Source: Mesobacillus jeotgali
GTDB taxonomy: Bacteria > Bacillota > Bacilli > Bacillales > Cytobacillaceae
Reading direction: 5' to 3'
NCBI RefSeq assembly: GCF_002874535.1
Contig: NZ_CP025025.1
Coordinates: forward strand, 1,287,526-1,351,525
Length of the DNA stretch: 64,000 bases
The number at the start of each line of letters is the position of its first letter. Position 1 is the stretch's first letter. The notes beneath the pieces are model-generated. The model worked only from the letters and a program-made list of their open reading frames with translations. It made no database searches and was not told the DNA's origin. Shown here one piece after another: positions 54,065 to 63,651 of this stretch. Position numbers and translations under genes: made by a program.

Positions 54065-54967
54065 ATGAATGATAGCAGTATTTTATTAGAATCAGGCACG
54101 AATGAACTGGAAATTGTCGAGTTCGGCATTGGCCAGAATAAATTTGCGATAAATGTCATGAAAGTTAAAGAAATCCTTAATCCTGTACCTGTAGTAGCAA
54201 TTCCGAATGCCCATCCATTTGTTGAAGGAATCATGGAACTTAGGGGAGAAGTGCTGCCAGTCATCAATGTCGCTGCTGCGCTGGGCCTAAAGGAGTCAAC
54301 AAATCCAGAGCAGGACAAGTTGATCGTCGCCGAATTCAATCAGATGAAGACGGTCTTCCACGTCCATGCAGTTTCGCAAATTCACCGCATCTCCTGGGCT
54401 CAAATTGAGAAGCCGTCAGAAATGTATCAGGGGCAGGAAAGCCAAATAATCGGAGTAATCAAGTTAGGCGGGGAAATGGTGCTTTTCCTGGACTTTGAAA
54501 AAATTCTTCTTGAGATCAATCCTGAATCTGGAATCAAGGTCAGTGATGTCAAGAAACTCGGCCCGAGGGAGCGATCTTTGAAGAAAATCGTGATTGCGGA
54601 AGACTCTGCGATGTTAAGAAAAATGCTTCATGATACTTTGAGTGAAGCTGGATTCCAATACCTTGAATTCTTTGAGAATGGACAGGATGTCATTACATAC
54701 CTTGAACACCTGGCAGAGAATGCTGACGTTTTTTCAGAGGCAGTACAGCTTGTGATCACAGACATTGAAATGCCGCAAATGGATGGACATCACCTGACAA
54801 AAAGGATAAAAGAACATCCGGTTCTGGAAAAACTTCCAGTTATCATTTTCTCATCGTTAATCACGAATGAACTGCGCCATAAGGGTAGTGTCGTGGGAGC
54901 AGATGCCCAGATCAGCAAGCCAGAGATAGGTGAATTGGTCCTGAAGATAGATGAATTGATTTTATAA
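54065..54967 (+). CDS. cheV: Chemotaxis coupling/response-regulator protein CheV
   Basis: A 300-residue hybrid of an N-terminal CheW domain (about 15-155: VEGIMELRGEVLPVINVA) and a C-terminal receiver domain (about 175-300: KIVIAEDSAMLRKML, phospho-Asp in LVITDIEMPQMDGH, Lys in QISKPEIG). It couples chemoreceptors to CheA and provides adaptation. The neighbouring order patA-cheV-ykyB matches B. subtilis. Confidence 0.93.
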   Translation: MNDSSILLESGTNELEIVEFGIGQNKFAINVMKVKEILNPVPVVAIPNAHPFVEGIMELRGEVLPVINVAAALGLKESTNPEQDKLIVAEFNQMKTVFHVHAVSQIHRISWAQIEKPSEMYQGQESQIIGVIKLGGEMVLFLDFEKILLEINPESGIKVSDVKKLGPRERSLKKIVIAEDSAMLRKMLHDTLSEAGFQYLEFFENGQDVITYLEHLAENADVFSEAVQLVITDIEMPQMDGHHLTKRIKEHPVLEKLPVIIFSSLITNELRHKGSVVGADAQISKPEIGELVLKIDELIL

Positions 54968-54972
54968 TCAAA

Positions 54973-55001
54973 AAAAGAAAGCTGTTTATCAGCTTTCTTT
55001 T
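54973..55001. terminator. Terminator between cheV and ykyB
   Basis: AAAAGAAAGCTG / CAGCTTTCTTTT around TTTAT; usable from both strands. Confidence 0.88.
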
Positions 55002-55012
55002 CGCAAACTTTT

Positions 55013-55483
55013 TTACGGGTAGCGTTCCCCAAGCTTCTTGAATACGGGTTTCGTATATTTCCTCGTCTTGCCTGCTCCAGCCGTTTCAGTGGATTCTTTC
55101 AACCCTGTGTAGACTGACAATAACCTTTTCGCGGTAGTCAAGGAAATGGTAGCCCTTGGGTTCCTCACTGACTGATCGAGTTTGCCTAAGTGGGGAAGCT
55201 GCTCGAAATCCTGTTTAGTCGGCGGGATGTGGAATGTGTAATCACCGCAAACCACTAGTACGTCTGATTGCTGCTGGCTGTTTCTAGGGTTGTTTGAAAA
55301 ATGGAGTCCTGTTTTTTTAGCTTTGCCTTCACGCAGCATTTTTTTAATCGCATCATGTTTTAACTGATACAAAAATTTCGGATTGGGTGCAGTCTTGGCA
55401 TGACGGTTCACAGTGAAGATTGCTTGTGAGAGGTTCTCGATCGTTGGACGGAGTGAGGGGATCTTGTTCCTTTCATTATTCAA
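55013..55483 (-). CDS. ykyB: YkyB-family protein
   Basis: A 156-residue conserved Bacillus protein (IENLSQAIFTVNRHAKTAPN near 15, VLVVCGDYTFHIPPTKQDF near 74). TTG start nine bases after AAAGGAG. It is basic and soluble; the function is unknown. It is adjacent to cheV in B. subtilis too. Confidence 0.83.
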   Translation of the reverse strand: MNNERNKIPSLRPTIENLSQAIFTVNRHAKTAPNPKFLYQLKHDAIKKMLREGKAKKTGLHFSNNPRNSQQQSDVLVVCGDYTFHIPPTKQDFEQLPHLGKLDQSVRNPRATISLTTAKRLLSVYTGLKESTETAGAGKTRKYTKPVFKKLGERYP

Positions 55484-55583
55484 TGGGATAGGCTCCTTTC
55501 ATTTTGTTGAATAGTCTTTATTAAGCTATTTTCATTATACCCTTAATTTGGCTGATTGAGAAATAGAAGCCTTTTAATAGGAA

Positions 55584-56081
55584 TTATAGAGTGATTCTGA
55601 CTCTAGTTCCATTGGGAACTTGCCGTGCCAGCTCAAGAACATCTTTGTTATGCATCCGTATACATCCCTTCGAAACGGCCTTGCCGATCGAAGCAGGATT
55701 ATTTGTTCCATGAATGCCATAGCCAAGTTTTGATAACGACAACCACATGGAGCCGTATGGACCGCCAGGATTAGGTTCTCTGTTCACAATCACATATTCG
55801 CCAACCGGGGTTTGCGTTAGCATTTTCCCGATGCCAACGGGATAGGATTTTATCAACGTGCCTGATCGAAAAAGTGTAAGCCTTTTGTTGCCCAGAGAAA
55901 CGGAAATCGAATAAGGAATAGAAGCTGGGTCTGGAAGTCCCGGAATTGCAATTCGCTGGCCAGGATAGATTAGTGCAGGATTCGTGATACCAGGATTGGC
56001 CGCAAGGATTTGTTGAAGCGGCCTGCGATAATTAGCGGCAATTACTGCTAGCGTTTCTCCTCTTTTAACAATGTGATACAT
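55584..56081 (-). CDS. ykuD: LysM and L,D-transpeptidase domain protein (YkuD)
   Basis: A 165-residue cell wall enzyme. The N-terminal LysM ([20 protein letters not shown]) binds peptidoglycan. The YkuD catalytic domain has [20 protein letters not shown] (residues 130-149) with the His and Cys of the active site. B. subtilis YkuD forms 3-3 cross-links and is found in spores. GAGGAGGAG precedes the ATG. Confidence 0.92.
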   Translation of the reverse strand: MYHIVKRGETLAVIAANYRRPLQQILAANPGITNPALIYPGQRIAIPGLPDPASIPYSISVSLGNKRLTLFRSGTLIKSYPVGIGKMLTQTPVGEYVIVNREPNPGGPYGSMWLSLSKLGYGIHGTNNPASIGKAVSKGCIRMHNKDVLELARQVPNGTRVRITL

Positions 56082-56285
56082 GGAATCTCCTCCTCTAATG
56101 CAGTCTATGCTGGATGAATGGAGAGGGCACCTTTCGAGAATTGCTTGTCGTTTTTTAGCGAAAGATTGTAAATTTTTAAAAAAACAGTATCGTTTTTCCT
56201 TATTTTAAAGGGTAAAATAGGTATATAAAACTAGTTCGTAATCATGGACCAGGTACTATTGTACTTCTGGAATGAGGATGGTTTG

Positions 56286-58403
56286 ATGAATCAGATGAAG
56301 CAATCAAGAATAACTAAAAGAAGAGGCGTTTCTGCCTCGACAAAAATAGAACAGATGATTTCAGATATCATCTTTAAACATGTAAAAGATCTTGTTTTTA
56401 TCATGCAGGTCGAACCGGGTTACCAATTCCGTTATTTATTTGCCAATGAGAATGGTCTTCTCCATGCGGGGATGGCTGTTAGTGATATCGGCAGGACGAT
56501 GGATGAGGTTCTATCTCTAAACCATCTGAATCCATTGAAAAAGCAATATATTAAGGCAGTAAAAGAGGGCTTGGAAGTCGTTTTTCATGATGAAGTAGAC
56601 ATGGATAACGACAATCAGGTTTTTGGAGAGACGCTTTTGACCCCAATCAAGGATGAAGACGGGGAAGTAAAATATGTTGTAGCGGTAACCAGGGATATAA
56701 CAGAGAATTTTAAAGAAAAAAATAGATTGATTGATAGCGAGCAACGCTATCGTTCGCTAATTGACCATAATCTGGATGCTGTTTTTTCAATTGATTTAAA
56801 GGGGAAGATCCTTGATGTTAACCCCGCCGCTCAATTATTGACAGGCTACACTGTCAAACAGCTAAAATCGAAGAGAATCACGAGCTTAATATGTGAAAGT
56901 GATCTGCCTCCCTTTAAGGAAGTCTTATCCGATACGAAAATAGGTAATGCAAAGGAATCCCTCGATTGTCGATTCATGCACCGAAAAGGAAAGTTCCTGA
57001 CGGTCCATTTAAAGACAATTCCAATCGTAATTCATTCTGAAATTAAGGGTATGTATATCATTATCAGAGATCTTTCTGAGCAGGCAAAAAGCACAGAGCT
57101 GATTAAGTACATGGCATTTCATGACCAGCTGACTGGATTGCGCAACAGGCGTGCCCTCCTTGATCAACTGGATAGTCTTGTAAAAAATAAAACAAAGCAA
57201 AAGACTGAATTTGCCCTTCTGTTCCTGGATATAGATCGTTTCAAGTATTTGAATGATACACTTGGACATTTTGTTGGTGACCAGATATTGAAGCAAGTTG
57301 CCGATCGATTGATCGACATCCAAAAAGAAAACTGTACTGTTTACAGACAGGGCGGCGATGAATTTATCATTTTACTAGAAAAAACAGGCAGAAAAGGTGC
57401 GGGGGAATTTGCTCAAAAGGTATTATTCAGGTTCAATGAATCTTTTTATTTCAATTCTCAGGAGTACTATATTACACCGAGTATTGGTATAAGCCTTTTC
57501 CCGAATGACGGGAAGGATGCGGAAGCTCTGATTAAATATGCTGATGAAGCTTTATATAGCGTAAAAGAAAAAGGAAAGGCCCATTATCAATTTTATCGCT
57601 CTGACATGCAGTCAACCGGGGTAAATATCATAGCGCTCGAGGCTCATTTGCGAAAAGCGATCGAACGGGACGAACTAGAACTCTATTACCAGCCGCAGAT
57701 CAATCTGCTTACCAATGAAATATCAAGCTTCGAAGCATTGCTGCGCTGGAACAACAGTGAATTCGGCTTTATTTCACCAGCTGAATTCATTCCTCTTGCA
57801 GAGGACACAGGGTTGATTATACCGATTGGCAACTGGGTAATTGACGGGGCATGCCGGCAAGTCAAGGAATGGACGGAAAAGGCCGGTAAGCCAATCAGGA
57901 TTGCTATTAATATATCTCCTAAGCAATTCATGCAGTTGGATTTAGTGCGGGTCATTAAGAGTTCGATAGAGAAGTACAATATTGAGCCATCTCTTCTGGA
58001 GATTGAAATTACCGAGGGAGCAATGCAGGATACAAAGGAGACGATCCCAATCCTGAAGCGGTTGAAGGACTTGGGAATCAAAATTTCGGTTGATGATTTT
58101 GGAACTGGGTATTCATCGCTTAGTTATTTGAAACAGTTTCCTATTGATGTATTGAAAATTGACCAGAGTTTCATAAGAGATATAAAGTATAACGGCAAGG
58201 ATGCCGCAATCATAACAACGATCATCCACTTGGGCAACAGTCTTGGAATGGAAGTGATTGCCGAGGGTGTCGAGGAGCAGAGCCAGGTTGATTTCCTGAC
58301 AAATGCCGATTGTGAAAAGGCACAGGGTTTCTTTTTTGCAAGACCATTAAGAGCTCAGGAAGCTGAGGAAAAGTTCATCCTGAAACCAAAAGCAAGCAGC
58401 TGA
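56286..58403 (+). CDS. PAS-GGDEF-EAL protein, c-di-GMP signalling
   Basis: A protein of about 705 residues. PAS domain 1 (about 30-140), PAS domain 2 (about 160-280; SLIDHNLDAVFSIDLKGKIL), a diguanylate cyclase domain with intact RQGGDEFIIL, and an EAL domain with SFEALLRWN, EITEGAMQD and DDFGTGYSSL, all intact. It may make and/or break c-di-GMP; the dominant activity cannot be told. I chose ATG 56286 after GAGGATGG; an upstream ATG at 56244 lacks a ribosome binding site. Close to a YkuI-type receptor. Confidence 0.82.
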   Translation: MNQMKQSRITKRRGVSASTKIEQMISDIIFKHVKDLVFIMQVEPGYQFRYLFANENGLLHAGMAVSDIGRTMDEVLSLNHLNPLKKQYIKAVKEGLEVVFHDEVDMDNDNQVFGETLLTPIKDEDGEVKYVVAVTRDITENFKEKNRLIDSEQRYRSLIDHNLDAVFSIDLKGKILDVNPAAQLLTGYTVKQLKSKRITSLICESDLPPFKEVLSDTKIGNAKESLDCRFMHRKGKFLTVHLKTIPIVIHSEIKGMYIIIRDLSEQAKSTELIKYMAFHDQLTGLRNRRALLDQLDSLVKNKTKQKTEFALLFLDIDRFKYLNDTLGHFVGDQILKQVADRLIDIQKENCTVYRQGGDEFIILLEKTGRKGAGEFAQKVLFRFNESFYFNSQEYYITPSIGISLFPNDGKDAEALIKYADEALYSVKEKGKAHYQFYRSDMQSTGVNIIALEAHLRKAIERDELELYYQPQINLLTNEISSFEALLRWNNSEFGFISPAEFIPLAEDTGLIIPIGNWVIDGACRQVKEWTEKAGKPIRIAINISPKQFMQLDLVRVIKSSIEKYNIEPSLLEIEITEGAMQDTKETIPILKRLKDLGIKISVDDFGTGYSSLSYLKQFPIDVLKIDQSFIRDIKYNGKDAAIITTIIHLGNSLGMEVIAEGVEEQSQVDFLTNADCEKAQGFFFARPLRAQEAEEKFILKPKASS

Positions 58404-58420
58404 TCAGCTGCTTGTTTTTT
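58393..58420 (+). terminator. Terminator overlapping two convergent gene ends
   Basis: A perfect 22-bp palindrome (58393-58414; arms CAAGCAGCTGA / TCAGCTGCTTG) spans the stop codons of the GGDEF-EAL gene and the phosphoesterase gene, then six T. Confidence 0.82.
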
Positions 58421-59285
58421 CACTTATTAAGGTGAAAATCGCAAGTTCAGGCTGTGACAAAAACCTGAACGGAAGCCTGGTCGTTCCAAGTCCGCGATTC
58501 ACATATAGGGTCAGACCGTCGTTGGGGCCAACAGTATAAAAGCCCTCCACATATTTTTCGGCAAAGGGCGGCGTAACCAAAGGGCCGTAAAAGGGAATCT
58601 GGATCTGTCCTCCATGGCTATGTCCGCTCATCTGCATTTGAATTGGATGTTGTGCTGCTTCTTCTGCTTTGTCTGGAGCATGGGATAAGAGGATCGTATA
58701 TGAGTCTGTTGGTATTTTGGCCATGGACGCGTTCAGATCGGGTTTACCGAGCATAGCATCATCAATTCCGGCAATCCATATCGAACTGCCGTCGAGAAGC
58801 TTGATGTTAGCTGAGGTGTTCAGTAATAATGTGAATCCTGATTGCTCCATTATTTGCTTATATAGATCGGACCCGTATCCCCCATGGTCATGGTTACCAT
58901 ACACGGCAAACTTTCCAAGCGGGGCATCCAGGTTGCTCAACATGGTAATAAGCTCGTTTTTTTCAGTGAAGTTTCGGGGATCGTCAAGTAAATCTCCGGT
59001 AAAAACAATCAAATCTGGCTTGAGTTTGTTGATTTTGGTAATCAGTTGCTTCAGCTGTTCCATTGTATACTGGAATCCAATATGGGTATCGCTGAACTGA
59101 ATGACCCTGACACCATCAAACCCGGATGGCAACGCGGCATTTTTTATCGTATGGCGGGTAATATCAAGCATGCGGGGTTCGACTTCACGGGCATAAAAAT
59201 AGCTCCCTGTGCCGAGTCCCCCAGCAGTCAACAAAGTTCCGACTGCCCTTTTTATAAAAGTCCTCCGAGTGATTTGTTCAGACAT
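58404..59285 (-). CDS. ykuE: Tat-exported metallophosphoesterase (YkuE)
   Basis: A 293-residue calcineurin-type phosphoesterase. The N-terminus has the twin-arginine motif TRRTFIKRAVG followed by a hydrophobic stretch, as in YkuE, a known TatAy-CyAy substrate of B. subtilis. Metal-binding motifs are VIQFSDTHIG, FTGDLLDDPRN, YGNHDHGG and SGHSHGGQ. Start at the ATG 59285; an in-frame ATG at 59297 is possible. Its role in the cell wall is unknown. Confidence 0.9.
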   Translation of the reverse strand: MSEQITRRTFIKRAVGTLLTAGGLGTGSYFYAREVEPRMLDITRHTIKNAALPSGFDGVRVIQFSDTHIGFQYTMEQLKQLITKINKLKPDLIVFTGDLLDDPRNFTEKNELITMLSNLDAPLGKFAVYGNHDHGGYGSDLYKQIMEQSGFTLLLNTSANIKLLDGSSIWIAGIDDAMLGKPDLNASMAKIPTDSYTILLSHAPDKAEEAAQHPIQMQMSGHSHGGQIQIPFYGPLVTPPFAEKYVEGFYTVGPNDGLTLYVNRGLGTTRLPFRFLSQPELAIFTLISEKTSS

Positions 59286-59460
59286 GAAAAATACCAACCT
59301 ATTCCCGAATTTTCTCTACTATACTAGCAAACAAACAAGGAAATTAGAAGTGCCATTTTAGGGAAGGTCCTGATTCAAGATGTTTTTAATTAATTTTAGA
59401 AGGGAAGAGGAAGGAAATATCACTAGTCCTTTATAGGTAAATGAATTCGAGGTGTTGTTG

Positions 59461-59685
59461 ATGGATGATTATGATATTAGGATGGAAATGATATTTATTC
59501 CCGCAAAAAATGGATATATAAAGGTTTTTGTTTATGGTTTTAATCGTTTAGGAACGTGGGGGAATGCAGTAGCTATCTTTAATGGCGAAAGTGCTGCCGC
59601 AAAAGGTGTAAATAAGAAAAGGACCATCGTCCATTCACTAGTAAAGCTTCATAGATCACTTGAAAAAAAGAGGAGAGAAAACTAA
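59461..59685 (+). CDS. Hypothetical protein, 74 residues
   Basis: A small soluble protein (MDDYDIRMEMIFIPAKNGYI...) from ATG 59461 after GAGGTG. Basic C-terminus (KKRTIVHSLVKLHRSLEKKR). Not recognised. Confidence 0.6.
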   Translation: MDDYDIRMEMIFIPAKNGYIKVFVYGFNRLGTWGNAVAIFNGESAAAKGVNKKRTIVHSLVKLHRSLEKKRREN

Positions 59686-59823
59686 AAAGTCGCTTTTGTT
59701 GCAGCCTGCTTTCCACCTGAATCGGCTTTCCTCGGGGCAACCCGCTCATGAGACATTTGAGTCGTGCACACGGAACATATAAAAAAGACAAGGCCGAAAT
59801 AAAATCCAGCCTTATCCCATATT

Positions 59824-60615
59824 TTAACGGTAACTGACTGCTCTTGACTGCATCGCTTTCCATGTTTCTATAAAGCCAGTCTTGTTTACTGGCACCTGTT
59901 TTCGGCCAGACAGAGGGTCGTTCAAATAGACCGTTGTTTCATTGAACCCGACCAGGACTACTGCATGAAGGTCTAGTGGCGTTTTAATGACTTCATTGCC
60001 ATGCGTCCAGGATTCCCACCGGTCGGGCAGTCGATAATCGCCGGTAGTCCATACAACTGCAGGATAACCAGCAGATACATGTGCAAGTACTTCGCTAAAA
60101 TCTTTGCCTGTCAAATTGACGGCTCTGCCTGGTAAATACCGATTAATTAAATCAATCATTGGTTTATCGAAGACCGCGTAACCTGCCTGCTTTCCGGTCA
60201 TATCTCCAACAAAACCTTCAGCAGGGTTCCCCCAGCTCAAAATATCTCCGTTTGCTGATCTCTTCAAAGGATCATTATCTTTCCTTATCTCATTGAAAAG
60301 CTTCATTTTATCCGTATCAGCTCCGGCATATTTCAGCACCATCGCCAGGCTGGTTACTTCACAACCGTATTTTAACTCTGGATTTTGTTTGATCAAGGGT
60401 ACGTTCATTAACGCTTTGCTTTTTTGCTCTTGCAGTTTTTTTTCTTGTTTTTGAATAGAGTTTGGGACCGCCATTTCCTGAATAGGCTCAGGACTTTCAT
60501 TCGTCATGATTTGTTCATTCAATGTTTTCTGCATTTGTGCTTCGTTTTCGGCGGGCGAGCCGTGGCTGCATCCAAGCAATGGAAGAAGAATGCCGATGAA
60601 ATGCCACGTTTTCAT
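59824..60615 (-). CDS. Lipoprotein of the C39 papain-like peptidase family
   Basis: A 263-residue protein with lipobox LLPLLGC (Cys16). A charged linker (20-70) leads to a cysteine peptidase domain with Cys in YGCEVTSLAMVLKYAG near residue 84, His in LDLHAVVLVG near 217 and Asp in NDPLSGRK near 232. GGAAGGATG precedes the ATG. It probably acts outside the membrane; the target is unknown. Confidence 0.82.
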   Translation of the reverse strand: MKTWHFIGILLPLLGCSHGSPAENEAQMQKTLNEQIMTNESPEPIQEMAVPNSIQKQEKKLQEQKSKALMNVPLIKQNPELKYGCEVTSLAMVLKYAGADTDKMKLFNEIRKDNDPLKRSANGDILSWGNPAEGFVGDMTGKQAGYAVFDKPMIDLINRYLPGRAVNLTGKDFSEVLAHVSAGYPAVVWTTGDYRLPDRWESWTHGNEVIKTPLDLHAVVLVGFNETTVYLNDPLSGRKQVPVNKTGFIETWKAMQSRAVSYR

Positions 60616-60807
60616 GTCATCATCCTTCCATAAGCCTATCTTTATTTTTGGTTTAAAAGATGATTTTATGACATGAGGAAATTGGAAACAGTGTAACTGA
60701 GGGAATACTCATATTATGGTAAAATCATTCATATCACATTAATGAGTAGAAAAATGATCGAAAAGCTTGGCAAGCAGTTGCATTTTGAAGGGAGGTTTCA
60801 GTTTGAA

Positions 60808-62016
60808 TTGGATGCTCTGGATATTTTAACTAACCTTGAACATGTCGTTCCTTTTTTTCAACCGATTTTTAATGCAGATGAGCATAAAATCATTGGATAT
60901 GAAGTATTGGGCCGGTATATTAACGAAAATGATGATATAAGTCTTGGGTCTTTTTTTCAGGATGATACGATCCCGGAAGAGTATCGGATTGAAGTTGAGA
61001 ATGTCGTTTTTACCAAAGCGATGGATGTTGCCTCTCAATCAGGGGAACAGGAGCTTTTATGGTTTATAAACAGGAATGCGGGATTATTGATGATGGACGA
61101 TGGAGAAGGATTTTTACAAATGATTCTTTCGTACCAGGAAAAGGGAGTCAAATCTGAGCAAATTGTTCTTGAAATTTCTGTCTCCAACGAACAAGGTAAT
61201 ATAGAGCATCTAATCAACTACTACAAATCCTTTGGGATTAAAATCGCGATGGATAAAGTCGGCAATGAAAGCAGCTATTTTGAGCGCATAGCAGGTATTG
61301 AACCTGAAATCCTAAAAATTGATATGTCCTCTCTTAGGTCCAATAACTCTGGTCCTGCTTATCTCGATGTCCTCCATTCTTTATCAATTCTCGCGCGTAA
61401 AATTGGAGCAACCCTATTGTTTGAAAACATCGAAACTCCTTACCAGCTGCAGTTTGCCTGGAAGAACGGAGGAAGATTTTATCAAGGGTTCTATCTGATT
61501 AAACCTCAAAGGGGATTAGTTGAAAGGGATATCCTGCGGGAGAAATTAAAGTCTGAAATTCATGGGTTTATTCTATCCGAGAAGAAGCGGCTTCATTCTT
61601 TTTTTGACTTGAGAATCGAGTTGCACACAAAGTTCCAGGAGCTGATAAACCGCAATAAAAAATGGCAAAATCCAAGCGAGTTCCTCATGTCCCTTGGAGA
61701 CAGCCTTGATGGAATAGCCTTCCGGATGTATATATGTGACGAAGATGGTTTTCAGCTATCGCCGAACCTTTATAATACAGGAGATCAGTGGCTGCTGCAG
61801 CCCGTATACGAGGGTAAGAACTGGAGTTGGAGACCTTACTTCCTCGAGAATATCATTAGAATGAGGACAGGAAAAAAAGGGATTCTGTCAGACCGCTACA
61901 GTGATATCGAAACAGGGGAGGTCATTCGGACGTTTTCGCTGCCTTTAAATGGTACAGAATTTTTATTTGTTGATTTGAGTGCCTCCTTTCTTAATCAACG
62001 TGAAGGGTTATTTTAA
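60808..62016 (+). CDS. ykuI: EAL-domain c-di-GMP receptor YkuI
   Basis: A 402-residue protein with an N-terminal EAL-type domain and a C-terminal PAS-like YkuI_C domain. The signature EAL is EVL here (IGYEVLGRYI), as in B. subtilis YkuI, which binds c-di-GMP but whose hydrolysis was not established. I chose the TTG at 60808, preceded by GGAGG, giving LDALDILTNLE as in the B. subtilis start; the ATG at 60742 lacks a ribosome binding site. Confidence 0.85.
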   Translation: MDALDILTNLEHVVPFFQPIFNADEHKIIGYEVLGRYINENDDISLGSFFQDDTIPEEYRIEVENVVFTKAMDVASQSGEQELLWFINRNAGLLMMDDGEGFLQMILSYQEKGVKSEQIVLEISVSNEQGNIEHLINYYKSFGIKIAMDKVGNESSYFERIAGIEPEILKIDMSSLRSNNSGPAYLDVLHSLSILARKIGATLLFENIETPYQLQFAWKNGGRFYQGFYLIKPQRGLVERDILREKLKSEIHGFILSEKKRLHSFFDLRIELHTKFQELINRNKKWQNPSEFLMSLGDSLDGIAFRMYICDEDGFQLSPNLYNTGDQWLLQPVYEGKNWSWRPYFLENIIRMRTGKKGILSDRYSDIETGEVIRTFSLPLNGTEFLFVDLSASFLNQREGLF

Positions 62017-62089
62017 CAAGCCGAAAAGAGCATAGTAAAACGGAATATGCACAATTTATATATACAGCCTTCTATAAGGGGGATTTAAC

Positions 62090-62335
62090 TTGAGCATATA
62101 TACGACAATGCTTTTACTGGCAGGTGCAGGGGTGTTGGTTGCTGGCCTTTTCTATACCTGGACTTTCGGAAAGGGACAGAAAAGGGCTCAAGGCAATCTG
62201 GATTCCCAGATCCCTGGTGCTGTCCAGGAGCACGCTTATATCCGCAACCCGATTTTTTTGACATATATAATTGTTCTCTCCATAGCCCTGTTGTTCGTCG
62301 TGTACTTTGCGGTGACCACTGGAACTGGATATTAA
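62090..62335 (+). CDS. Small membrane protein, 81 residues
   Basis: Two hydrophobic segments (about 5-24 and 53-74) flank a hydrophilic loop (FGKGQKRAQGNLDSQIPGAV). TTG start at 62090 after AGGGGGA. The function is unknown. Directly downstream of ykuI with a terminator after it. Confidence 0.68.
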   Translation: MSIYTTMLLLAGAGVLVAGLFYTWTFGKGQKRAQGNLDSQIPGAVQEHAYIRNPIFLTYIIVLSIALLFVVYFAVTTGTGY

Positions 62336-62359
62336 CCTCCAAACGGGGGTTTTTTTTTG
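62334..62359 (+). terminator. Terminator of the small membrane protein gene
   Basis: AACCTCC / GGGGGTT (one wobble) with a long T-run. Confidence 0.75.
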
Positions 62360-62558
62360 GTAAAAATGAAAAGTCACCGGATAAAACTACATTTTTTTTA
62401 ACATATGCGTTAGTTCGAGTCAGATAAGGGTAAATTGATATTGAAAAACAGGTTTTTCTGTCAGATGTTGATGTTATTTTACGAATGAATTTCGTAATCA
62501 AATAGGGTAAATGTTGGTAAAATTGTATTTACTAGTCATCATGGAGGAGGGGGAGAAA

Positions 62559-63230
62559 ATGGACAAGCAATTAAAGCTATTATTTTTGATTTTATCGTTT
62601 TTATTATTTTTGGTACCGGCCAATGCATATGCCAAGTCAGATTTGGATGGCAGGGAAGAAGTTTTCGCATTCCTCGGAAAGGCATTTGATTCACAGGTTT
62701 CCTTAAGTGAAAAAGGCAGGACCATGGAAGAAATTGAAGGAGTATTGGATCCTTATTTTACAGACGACTATAAGTCCCGATTCATAGAAGAGAATGTGGT
62801 AGGACAGGAAAATGAGTACCAGACTTATGGTACGGATTTTGCTCTATATTATATTCCGTTTTACGCCTTTTCAGAAAAAACAAAGGTCGTGGAAATGGAG
62901 AATGAAATTTATGTAGTCGAGTTTTTCCCTGGCAATACGGAAGGCCCTGTAAGCTATGAAGATCATTATGAAGGCTTGAAGCTCGTTAAAGAGACTGGTA
63001 ATTGGAAGGTAGCTGATTACCTGTATGATGAGGTTCCACAGGAAGTCATCAATAGAGCCTATCCTGAAAAAGCGAAGGAGCAGCAACAGGCTGCAAACCC
63101 TGAGAACGAAGAAAAGTCTGCGATCGGGAAAATGGTATTTGGACCGAATTTCTCAACGCTGAAGACATTCATGGAGTTAGGTGTAATCTTTAAGAATGAG
63201 AGTAGGACATTATTATTCGGTTTATTATAA
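62559..63230 (+). CDS. Secreted protein of unknown function, DUF3993-like
   Basis: A 223-residue protein with a signal peptide (LLFLILSFLLFLVPANAYA, cleavage after AYA). The mature part has REEVFAFLGKAFDSQVSLSE, YGTDFALYYIPFYAFS and a charged C-terminus. DUF3993 is my recollection only. GAGGAGGGGGAG precedes the ATG at 62559; a longer frame to 62511 overlaps the site. Confidence 0.6.
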   Translation: MDKQLKLLFLILSFLLFLVPANAYAKSDLDGREEVFAFLGKAFDSQVSLSEKGRTMEEIEGVLDPYFTDDYKSRFIEENVVGQENEYQTYGTDFALYYIPFYAFSEKTKVVEMENEIYVVEFFPGNTEGPVSYEDHYEGLKLVKETGNWKVADYLYDEVPQEVINRAYPEKAKEQQQAANPENEEKSAIGKMVFGPNFSTLKTFMELGVIFKNESRTLLFGLL

Positions 63231-63248
63231 AAACGGATACAAATATAC

Positions 63249-63284
63249 AAAGCGTGAAATCCAATATGAGATTTCACGCTTTTG
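63249..63284 (+). terminator. Terminator of the DUF3993-like gene
   Basis: AAAGCGTGAAAT / ATTTCACGCTTT with a ten-base loop, T-ended. Confidence 0.85.
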
Positions 63285-63410
63285 ATTTTATGGCTTTATT
63301 AAAACATTTTCGTTCCTGGCGCTTCGCTTTTTTGCAAGCGTAGGTAATTCTATAAAGAGTAACCGTACTAAACGAACCCCGTTCCTTTAATCAATCATGA
63401 CATTTGTGCC

Positions 63411-63650
63411 TTATTCCCTAATATCCAGAACCTTTTTCAACTTCTCGAGGTCAAAGCCTGTGATGATTTCTTCACCAATCACGATGGTTGGTGTGGAATA
63501 AGACTTGTAAATTTCGGTAAGCTCTTGCCTGCTTTTTTCATCTTCGTTGATATTTTTTTCTTCATAGGAAAAGCCGTATTCAGTCAGGAACATTTTAATG
63601 ATTTGGCAAGGAGGGCAATCGTTTTGGGTGTAAACAATGATGTCGTTCAT
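63411..63650 (-). CDS. Glutaredoxin-like protein
   Basis: A 79-residue thioredoxin-fold protein with redox motif CPPC (NDCPPCQIIKMF), cis-Pro in SYSTPTIVIG and GFDLEKLKKVL. A dithiol carrier or NrdH-like reductant is inferred. AGGAGG inside the end of the upstream gene serves its ATG; the two genes are one operon. Confidence 0.85.
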   Translation of the reverse strand: MNDIIVYTQNDCPPCQIIKMFLTEYGFSYEEKNINEDEKSRQELTEIYKSYSTPTIVIGEEIITGFDLEKLKKVLDIRE

Positions 63651-63651
63651 T

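Noticed and set aside
59686-59823. Possible further repeat copy between the 74-residue gene and the C39 lipoprotein
   Set aside because: It shares only short GC-rich words (for example GTCGCTTTTGTTGC) with the interspersed element; no block longer than about ten bases matches by eye.
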